Both the position numbers and the translations under genes were made by a program. The notes beneath the pieces were generated by a model, which saw only the letters and a program-made list of their open reading frames with translations, made no database searches and had not been told where the DNA came from. From contig CAYUBI010000090.1 in assembly GCA_964443005.1 (NCBI GenBank), positions 1-7,076 on the forward strand: 7,076 nt of DNA. Reading direction: 5' to 3'. Shown in pieces: positions 1-7,076 of the stretch; position 1 is the stretch's first letter, and each line of letters starts with the position of its first letter. Origin of the DNA: CAYUBI01 sp964443005 (lineage in GTDB: Bacteria; Margulisbacteria; Riflemargulisbacteria; GWF2-35-9; CAYUBI01).

Positions 1-2
1 CT

Positions 3-3000
3 TCCAAGATGATTGCCCTTGGTGTTGCTGCACCTGTAATTGCAGGTGCGCCTGCTACACCTGCTGCTGGACCTGTTGCACCAGCTGCTGTGCTTCCTGC
101 TGTACCTGCTGAGATTAATGTTGAACATGCTGAGAATACTCAAAAAGCATTGAATGTAATCAATATGGCAAAAACAGCCATAAAATGGGCTTCGTTGAAC
201 AGCATTAAATTAGCTTCTTTGACCTTGGCAACTGAGCCTATTTTGTCATTTGTTAGAGGTTTTATTTCGAACCCATTTGTTCTTGAAAGTGCGAGCTGGG
301 TAGGCTTAACTATTGTTTCCTCCTTAGTCCTTACTCAGGTACAAGCTGTCTATGCAAAACTAGGTGATAAAATTTTCCCACAGGGTAATAGTTTTTGGAC
401 TAAATGCTGTCACCCTATAAATACAATAAAAAACAGAAAGTCTCAAGCAGCAGCGGATCAATCCATGGATATGTTTAAAGCAGAATTGGTTATGCGACAT
501 ATTTTTACGCATAGTATGTTGGTGATGGGCATTAAAAAAGGTGCTGAAGCCAGTCATATTCTCAATCGAGAAGCTACACGATCATTGGAACTGGCACGAA
601 CAGGAAAAGCCCCAGTTGATGGTGCAGGTGCAGATTTGATTCGAGATTTTAGTCGGTATATGGAAAAAAGCGCTGCTGATATCAAGGAACTGCCAAATAT
701 TGGAGAGGTGCTTAAATTGTTGGATGTTGCCGTGGATGCAGATGACATGGCTTATATACAAAAGCAAGCAGATTATTTAATGAATGACGCCTTGACTTCT
801 GCAGAAAGAATTAAAGGAATTCATCGGCTGCTTAACGCTGTACGCCGGATCATTGATGATGAAAAAGCCAGAGAACTGGTGTCTAATTTCAAAAATAACT
901 TTTTTCCTATTTTAAAAAATGCACTTATTGCAGGTTCCAATCCTGTTGATGATCAGGCAGTTGTTACTGCGTTTCGTAGCCAGATCAAAGCTTTTCAAAA
1001 TGCCAAAACACAAATGGCTGTGACTCAGGTTGATCAAGATAAAATTAAATATTTTATCAAACGTATTCAATTTATAAAAATTACGGATTTGTTAATGTTG
1101 GCAACGTTTGGTGCAATTGCTGCCTTAAATATTGTATGTACGTTTCTTGGTCCGGACATTCTGCCTTTGAATTTGAACTTGTTGTTTGGCGCACAAAATT
1201 TGCAAGGCTTGCTTTCGTATTTAACATTTTTATTTGTTCCAATTTCCTATTACATGGTGGGCGGTCGGCAATATCAAAATACACAATTAGCTTTTATGCA
1301 GTTGCCACCGAATCTGCGTACTGCAATTGATCATCATCTTGAAGATCAGTCTAAAATAGGTAATATTCGATATAGTTATACTAATATTTGTTTTAATCCT
1401 CTTTACGAGCAATATCGCAATTCAACGCATCATCGCGTTAATGAAGTTCTCAATTTGGGCTCTGGAGTTGTTGCGCAACGAAGTGAACAAATTGAATATG
1501 TTTATCGGATTAATCAAGCCAATGTTATGCGTGCTACGTTTTTAGAAAAAATACCAGAAAATATTCGTTTACAAATGTCTGAACGACAACTGAGTGATTT
1601 AGCGCTGATTCTAACGTTTGATCATTCGGAAGAAATGAGCATTGAGCGGCTAATTAAGTATATTACGCAAGATCCAAATAGTGGATATTCGCCGAGTACG
1701 TTTGGACATTACGATGAGTTATATGGATTAATTATGGGGCCATCTAAACAAGATACTGTAGGTAAGCCGCGTATGGACGAAGGGCGATTAATTGCAGTTC
1801 CAGTAGTCAAAGCTATGATGATGGGTTCTCACCTTCCGGAATTGGAGACTATTTATACGCAACATAAAGTTTTATTTGATGAAAAGTTCAATTTACAAGC
1901 AGTAAATGCTTCAACATTTATTGAAGATGTTTTAGATTTGGCTGAACAATGCGGCGCAGCTGCAAGCAATCGATCAATATATCAGGCCGCAATAACTGAT
2001 ATTTACGACACGCAAGCTGATACAATCCAAAAAAAGTTAATTATTCAACTGGCAAAAGCTTGTAAAATAACATATCCCGGACATCAAGAATATTTGGCAG
2101 AAACAATTTTGCGTGAAGTCAAAAAAATTAATATGTATGAAGAATTAATTGAAGCTGGGCGAGTTGTACGACATTCTGATCAAGCAGAACTAACTTTTAC
2201 GGAGAAGATGACGGAACTTTCTACTCTGATTAAAAAATATAGTAAAATTGCAGGTCTAGGCCTTGATAATCACGCGAGCGATGTCCTTTCTAATTTGCTG
2301 TATACTCATCGGGACGAGCTATTTGAGGTTAGTCATGCAGTATCTGGCAAAGCGCATCCGTTTATTCAGCAAAACAAAATTAATCATCCGGATTGGGTAT
2401 TGGATGATTATGCTGTGCGTTTACGCGATTATCAGCTGTTGGAGCAAGGTGTGGCTGAAACAGCTGGAATCTGGCAAAATGTTCCAGAACCCAGTTCTGA
2501 AACAAATCAGTTATTGATTGCTTACGAGCGACTTCGAACAGCTCAGGCTCAACACGATACAGTTAAAGAAGGACAACAACTATTGTTGTTACAGAGTATG
2601 ATGAAATGGACGAAGGACAACAGAAATTACGCATTTCAAAATGCCAATTATGCCTGGACTCCACTAGGGAATTCAGAGGAAGTTCTATTTTATAAAACTT
2701 TATTCAGCGAAGAATTTAAAGCTAGTAAAGGCAAAGGTATTGAAACCTTTGAAGACATCGACAAATATCGTAAAAAGTTTTCTGCATTTATCCAAGATGA
2801 TAAGAATGATGCTGTATTTCGAAAAGCGTATGCGCTATCAGCAATTAATGGCATTCGGTCGATATTACGCTTGGATTACGAAAATTTGGGCATTGTGCAT
2901 CAGGCAACAGTGACTTTGGCTTTTGGTACACAAGAAACTATAAAATATGCAGATTATTTTGCAGTTCTCATTTCCCAAAAAGCAGCAAAAATAGAAGCCG

Positions 3001-6000
3001 GTATGCCTGATTTTTCAACTGACGTGCTATCTGCTTTTCGTGCCAGAAACATTAATAGCCAAGGCATGATCCCTTATTTGCATGAACTTCAACGTAATTA
3101 TTTGGAAACTGAATTAAGAAACTTAGTAAATGAAATAGAATATACAGAGGCTGCCCAACATTATTTTAAAGATGTTTATGGCATTGACAATGCAACAGTT
3201 CCAACGATTCCTGCAGGCGAATTTCATGTATTAATTGATTTGTTTATGCAGCGGCATGATGATGGACGGTTTCGTATTGCTGCCAGAGCTGATGGATATT
3301 ATCAAATGGTAGCCCGAAACATGGTAGCAACACGTCAGGCAATTGAACAAATAAAAGAAGATATTAGCTTTGTAACGTTGAAAAAAAAGATTTTTGAGGC
3401 AGCTTTTTCTGTAGAACAAGCCAGAAAACAGTTGCCTGAACCTGGCAAAGTTTCTGCGATGATTGATAAATTAATTGATTTATATGTGCTAAATTCAATT
3501 AATATTGGCGGCATTAAAGAACAGGGTGTTCACAGTCGTATGACGTGGGACGAGTTTGAATATCGCGTTTTTGATGCACTCAAAGGCAATCATCCCTTAA
3601 ATTATCGAAAAGATGGTCAATTAAGAACCTCACGACAGTTTGTGACAAAGAAAGATTTTGAATATTTTGGTTATGATAAACGACCGAATCAATTTCAATT
3701 ATTTGACAAGGAAATTATAGAAACGCTAACGTCTGAGCATCATCAAGCTATTCGAAACTATATTGCAGCTAAACACGAGGAAGCTAAGCTTAAACGTGAG
3801 GCTTCTATCAAAATTAGAAGTATCCAGTTTTCAGAAAGTCGAAAAGGCATTAAGTCTACTTTTGATGTTGAATATGCACAAACATTTGCAAGTGTTAGAG
3901 ATGAGTTTATTAACATTCCAAAATGGTATAAACCGGATGTACGAACAAAGGACTATATTGATGCAGAAATTGATCAAGACCTGACGCGGTTTTTTAACGA
4001 GCTTAACCCATCAGCAACACTTCGGCGCAATTTAGCTTTTGGATTTTTAAAACCGACTTTTGGTGAAAATGGAACTGAAAATCTTCGAGAAGGCATTCGC
4101 AGATTAGTTGAAAACTATGAAGATACGGATCTGATTGATCAAGCTCAAATAAATCCAGTTTTAATTCCTTCCAAAGTGGAAAACTTGGAAGTTGTTATGA
4201 AGATTAGCGAGATTACAGATAGAAAGCCAAATCAAACGAGTTATGCTTCGCAAGGTGATGTTACAGAATCGCAAGCTGCAACTATGCGATCATTGCTGTG
4301 GAAATGGGTAGATAATCGTCGCGTGAACCAAGCAGATATGCCCCATCATTTGGCTTTAACCTTGGAACGCCAATTATCTAATCGCTTAAATGTAACACCT
4401 GAACAGTATCAACAATTGGGATTATCTGGTGGAGCCTTGGCTCATCAATTACTAAAGCAGCTTCAACAACCTGGAGCAACAAGCACAACTGCAGCTCAGG
4501 CAGTTCTTAATGAATTATTACGTAAAAATCCTCAGTTGATTAATCAAGTCAAAGGGTTGGGTGCACCTGATTTATATCGCGTAACTGGATCTGAGGAAGT
4601 ATCATTTTTTAAAGTAACAAGTCCAGAAAAAATTCAAAAGGCAGTATTGGAAATTTTGGAAACCGAAGCTTCTAGAATGCAGGTACATCGAAAAGCACCT
4701 GTATATATTGGGGCCTTATCTGCCTTGCATCATATTAGTAACTTAAATCTGAATATTGCTAATCCTGCAGATATTGATCAGTTGTTTGTTGCGTTGGGCG
4801 TTCCAGTAACGCAACAGAATGAATATCGTGATTATATTACGCATGCGTCTGTCATTTTGCGTTTAGCTAACACTCCCGATGATTTCGATCATTTAGCAAA
4901 AGCATCCATGAGGTTTAATGAATATATTGATTCTGATATTACGCTTTTGCATGCCGAGAAAAAAGAACTAAAAGAAATTGTTGCATTAATGATTGAAAAT
5001 CTGTCTATTAATGCTGATTTAAAAAAAGAAAGCCCAGATAAGCAAATTTACAAAGGACCGTGGTATACGTATCCAGTGCAAATATTTTCAACAAGTAGCA
5101 GCCAACAAACTAAGCAGTTTTTGGACTTTACGAATGGGGAACTAACACCCAAACAATATCAGTTTTTCGTGTTAGATCGCCCGTTAACTATGGAAGAACA
5201 AGTCGCCCGTAATAATAGCCGTTATGGAATTTTGTTAGCAAATGCCCAAACGCCAGATATGCTGATTGATCATGGAGATAAAAAGCAATGGGCTGAAATG
5301 ATGCGACAGGTTAGTCATGCCATTGATAGTAACGTAGACCTTCAAGCGAGAATCGGTGCTATTCAAATGTATTATAAAGAACTTGCAAAGCTTTCTAGGG
5401 AAGCGCGTGATTTTATTCCTAAAGATCAAAATGAACGCAATCGCGTAACTGCAACCTTAAACCAGGGGCAAGGGCAACAACAACCCAATCAGCAAGGTGG
5501 TAATCATCAGCAGGATGAAGATACGCTTCCCTTACATTTTCGGTACAATTCATCTGTTTTAGACATATTGCTAAGCCGAGTTGTTGTTCAACAGAATCTT
5601 ATTATGGCGTTTGCTGAAGCTTATCCTGATGAAGCGAAGTATTTAACTAACAAAGACATCCTTAATAAGGTTATCCAACAAATTCTAAAAGGAGAAACTG
5701 ATACCTTAAACGAAAAAAATGTCGTGCAAACAGTCTTGGCCGAATTTTTAAACACGAATCATTCGACATTGGATAACTTTTTTGACTCTAAACGATATCC
5801 CTTAGCGCATTTTGAAAAAAACAACACCATATTAATGCGCAATATTGATATGGATAATATTACGTCTGAAGGTCAGGATTTATGGGCAGGGTCTTTTATT
5901 CAGAATACAGTAGACAAAATAGTTGAAAACTTTAACGTATATTTAGTTCAAAATTATCAATGGATGGGTAAAAAGAATTCGCCAGTTAATTGGCGTGGAT

Positions 6001-7076
6001 GGGCAGAAAGCATGATATGGAATAATGTTTTGGTATCTGCCAAAGGCCAGTTGGGCGAATTGTATCAACAAGGATGTTATTATCTCATTCATACTCAAAA
6101 ACAAGTTGAAAATGCAGTAATTACCCACGGGAAGTGGTTAGCTATAGCAGATCTGCATCGACCAGATTCCAGGATTAATCAATGGTTGACAAATCCCAGG
6201 TTTAATGGGTTCGCAAAAGCAATAGAAGGCTTTCGTATTCGGTTACCAATTACGTTTCAGATTATACGCGGCATAGCAATTGCAGGTGCAGCTGCTGCCG
6301 GCCATTTGGTTGCACCAGGTGCTGCTTTGGCTTTTGCTTTAGCACTATTTATAGCTGGAAGTGGTGTTGGCACAATCTCAAATCCTGCAAATCAAAACAA
6401 AGCTAAAAATGAACAAACCAAAAACATGTTAGATAGTTCAACTAACTTTTTCGTTCATGCTCATTTGGCAGCAATGCCTTTTTATGGTGCGATTTTGGGA
6501 TATTCTGGTGCATTAATGTTAGGATTAATTGGCTGGGCTTCAGCTGGCGCAGTGATGGGTGGCATTGGTACACTGTTGGTATTCCAGGTGATTGCACGAA
6601 ACTTTCTAGCAAGGTCTGCAGTTAATTCAACGAACAAGGTGCCTCACAAAAGTGATGTTAAAAAGGAATTAGATAAAATTGAAAAATTATTAAATCCTAT
6701 ATACGTACCGGAGTTTAATATTTTTAAGCCGATGTTAACCAGACTATTGGCACCTCAGTCGCAAGTTAATCACAAGCAAATTACTTTGCTTCGTGAAGCA
6801 TTAGAAAAAGAATTTAATAAGACAGATATTCTTGACGCGAATGAAAAATGGCAAGCAGTTAAAGCGATTCTTTTGGCTCATTTAGAAAATACATTTGAAA
6901 CACCTAGAAAAATGTCGATTGTGATTGAGCGTTTAATGGAATCCTTAATGACGTATGAACAAAACGAAAAGTTTTTAAAAGTTTTAGGTAGAGAAATGAC
7001 GGATAATTTGGGGCCGACTTTTCGCTTTAGGGATTTTCAAACCAAAATGACAAATCATACAGTTTTGAACTCACTA
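3..7076 (+). CDS. Giant predicted membrane protein of unknown function (internal fragment, both ends outside the window)
   Basis: The frame starting at base 3 has 2358 consecutive sense codons and no stop. At this base composition a random frame would meet a stop about every 15 codons, so coding is near certain. Neither end is visible. An in-frame ATG lies at base 9, but the 8 bases before it hold no ribosome-binding site and the frame is open upstream, so the start is probably outside. Order: Ala/Pro-rich stretch (residues 9-36), possible membrane segment (99-118), soluble region, hydrophobic hairpin (362-420), soluble region of about 1660 residues, second hydrophobic block (2083-2198), charged tail. 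The soluble parts look mainly alpha-helical, with many Gln, Asn, Glu and Lys and only seven Cys overall. I see no P-loop, HExxH, RTX repeats, ankyrin or TPR consensus, or polymerase motif. A large host-interaction or envelope protein is possible. A phage tape-measure protein is a weaker alternative, because the aromatic-rich soluble domain is not typical of one. Coding is sure; function is not assigned. Confidence 0.95.
27..110 (+). other. Ala/Pro-rich low-complexity segment of the giant protein
   Basis: Residues 9-36 hold 12 Ala and 7 Pro in 28 positions, with a Pro every three to seven residues and Gly, Val, Leu, Ile or Thr between. The hexamer CCTGCT (Pro-Ala) occurs four times (bases 51, 60, 96, 105), and the DNA is locally much more GC-rich than the rest. 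It follows a short hydrophobic run (residues 4-8, MIALG). Such stretches usually act as extended flexible linkers. It could also be the end of a hydrophobic region that begins upstream. The prolines argue against a regular membrane helix. Confidence 0.8.
297..356 (+). other. Possible membrane segment 1 (residues 99-118)
   Basis: About twenty residues starting at Trp99 are mostly Val, Leu, Ile, Gly, Ser and Thr with no charge. They are preceded by a mixed hydrophobic region (68-98) with one Arg and two Glu, and followed by a charged stretch containing Lys119 and further Asp and Lys. Two Gln (112 and 114) make it less convincing than the later segments, and it may be a buried helix instead. Confidence 0.45.
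357..1085 (+). other. Soluble helical region between hydrophobic blocks (residues 119-361)
   Basis: This stretch of about 243 residues is rich in Lys, Asp, Glu, Ala and Gln with regularly spaced Leu and Ile, as expected of helical bundles. It holds the only adjacent Cys pair (Cys135-Cys136, followed by His137); no other Cys lies near enough in sequence to suggest a classical zinc site. It ends in a basic patch (Lys347, Lys349, Lys353, Arg354, Lys359) just before the hairpin, which by the positive-inside rule would place this side in the cytoplasm. No known domain is recognised. Confidence 0.5.
1086..1262 (+). other. Hydrophobic hairpin: two predicted membrane helices (residues 362-383 and 402-420)
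   Basis: Residues 363-383 are an uncharged Leu/Ala/Ile/Phe run. The connecting stretch (384-401) has Pro384, Pro388, several Asn and Leu, and only Asp385 charged. Residues 402-420 are a second uncharged run rich in Leu, Phe and Tyr. Both outer flanks are basic (Lys/Arg cluster before, Arg422 after) and the loop is not, so a hairpin with both ends in the cytoplasm is the simplest topology. This is the clearest membrane feature in the first half of the protein. Confidence 0.75.
4398..4505 (+). other. Gln/Ala-rich segment (residues 1466-1501)
   Basis: Nine Gln and seven Ala fall in 36 residues, with a Gly-Gly at 1476-1477 and a Thr/Ser-rich turn near 1493-1496. The first part could be a helix (Leu at 1479, 1483, 1484 and 1487) and the second a flexible link to the next helical part. 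It is probably a domain boundary; nothing indicates a specific function. Confidence 0.45.
5460..5522 (+). other. Gln/Gly/Asn low-complexity linker (residues 1820-1840)
   Basis: Of 21 residues, nine are Gln, four Gly and three Asn, ending in an acidic Asp-Glu-Asp. There are no hydrophobic residues, so it should be disordered. It separates a charged helical stretch (about 1750-1815) from a new helical part starting near 1848, and so marks the best-defined domain boundary inside the central region. Confidence 0.75.
6249..6596 (+). other. Gly/Ala-rich hydrophobic block, three or four predicted membrane segments (residues 2083-2198)
   Basis: The runs are about 2083-2099 (interrupted by Arg2089), 2102-2122, 2155-2176 and 2178-2198. 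The first two form a very Ala/Gly-rich hairpin. They are followed by a polar loop (2124-2148) with Lys2133, Lys2135 and Lys2140, then a second hairpin with many Gly and Ala. Small-residue-rich hydrophobic hairpins occur in membrane-inserting toxins, translocation proteins and phage tape-measure proteins, as well as ordinary membrane anchors, so the type of insertion is open. The basic loop and flanks (Arg2078, Arg2080, Arg2199, Arg2204) again favour cytoplasmic ends. Confidence 0.75.
6597..7076 (+). other. Charged C-terminal-side soluble region, continues past the window (residues 2199-2358)
   Basis: After the last hydrophobic segment come about 160 residues rich in Lys, Glu, Asn and Leu with helical spacing, for example around 2221-2230 and 2263-2275. 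This DNA is among the most AT-rich in the window. No stop is reached, so the real length and any C-terminal secretion signal cannot be seen. No domain is recognised. Confidence 0.6.

Larger units (their letters stand above)
1263..6248 (+). other. Giant soluble central region, unrecognised (residues 421-2082)
   Basis: About 1660 residues have no run hydrophobic enough to span a membrane. Composition is that of a folded, mainly helical protein with many Gln, Asn, Tyr and Phe; it does not look like a tandem-repeat adhesin. Visible landmarks are a strongly charged helix (1246-1272, Lys/Glu/Arg), a Gln/Ala-rich stretch (1466-1501), an aromatic-proline patch (1686-1691, PWYTYP), a Gln/Gly linker (1820-1840) and a Trp-rich part (1961-2061). 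There is no Cys from 688 to 2024. I found no convincing long internal repeat and no catalytic motif. Both ends join hydrophobic blocks with basic flanks, so the region may be held against the membrane at two points, probably on the cytoplasmic side. Confidence 0.6.

Noticed and set aside
9..11. ATG as the true start of the gene
   Set aside because: The frame is open upstream of it and the eight preceding bases contain no ribosome-binding site. It cannot be excluded, but the upstream sequence is not available.
30..49. Near-perfect 20-base inverted repeat (7-base arms GCACCTG / CAGGTGC) that could be an operator or hairpin
   Set aside because: It lies inside the coding frame in a Pro-Ala/Ala-Gly codon repeat, where GCACCTG- and CAGGTGC-like strings arise from codon use alone, and no promoter or gene start follows it.
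360..767. Short minus-strand frames of 61-65 codons, and similar ones near 1081-1284, 3231-3419, 5235-5429 and 5943-6128
   Set aside because: All are antisense to the long frame, short, and without supporting start signals or recognisable products.
899..922. T-run followed by an A-run resembling a bidirectional terminator
   Set aside because: There is no GC-rich stem, and the bases are ordinary Phe-Phe and Lys-Asn codons inside the gene.
1136..1330. Overlapping short + strand frame of 64 codons with hydrophobic residues
   Set aside because: Its hydrophobicity comes from reading the T-rich membrane-hairpin codons out of frame. It is a shadow of the main gene.
1737..1769. Possible P-loop (GPSKQDTVGKP, residues 579-589)
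   Set aside because: The spacing does not fit GxxxxGK[ST]: the residue after Gly-Lys is Pro and there is no Gly five residues before it. No Walker B partner is visible.
2030..2036. Second in-frame A AAA AAG heptamer
   Set aside because: No stop follows closely in the -1 frame and the motif is expected by chance in Lys-rich AT-biased genes. This also lowers the weight of the similar site at 3383.
2201..2210. Internal GGAG followed by an in-frame ATG at 2208, possible internal translation start
   Set aside because: Spacing is only three bases, too short for normal initiation, and there is no sign of a domain start there.
2263..2517. Open frame of 84 codons on the + strand in another frame
   Set aside because: It lies wholly within the giant frame, has no ribosome-binding site worth noting, and its translation looks like a shifted reading of the main gene.

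Overview
The whole window is the inside of one giant protein-coding gene. Reading frame 3 on the + strand (codon n starts at base 3n) is open from base 3 to base 7076. That is 2358 sense codons without a stop, and the frame runs off both edges. There is no intergenic DNA, no second gene, and no RNA gene, mobile element or CRISPR array. The other five frames are broken into short pieces of about 85 codons or fewer.

Organism: the DNA is AT-rich (about 37-40% GC from hand-counted lines). Codons mostly end in A or T, CGA is the commonest arginine codon in the first third, and the gene has no introns. This fits an AT-rich bacterium. Host-associated lineages such as Legionellales/Coxiellaceae or Dependentiae would fit, but nothing here proves a lineage. 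Large phages are not fully excluded.

Layout of the predicted protein (residue numbers are for this window only; the true N-terminus is probably upstream): residues 9-36, an Ala/Pro-rich low-complexity stretch; 99-118, a possible membrane segment; 119-361, a charged, mostly helical soluble region; 362-420, a hydrophobic hairpin (two membrane segments); 421-2082, a soluble region of about 1660 residues with a Gln/Ala-rich stretch (1466-1501), a Gln/Gly/Asn linker (1820-1840) and a Trp cluster (1961-2061); 2083-2198, a Gly/Ala-rich hydrophobic block with room for three or four membrane segments; 2199-2358, a charged soluble tail still open at the window edge.

I recognise no catalytic domain, nucleotide-binding loop, secretion repeat or known family. 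The sequence supports a very large, cysteine-poor, mostly helical membrane protein with hydrophobic blocks at both ends of a giant soluble domain. Its function is unknown.
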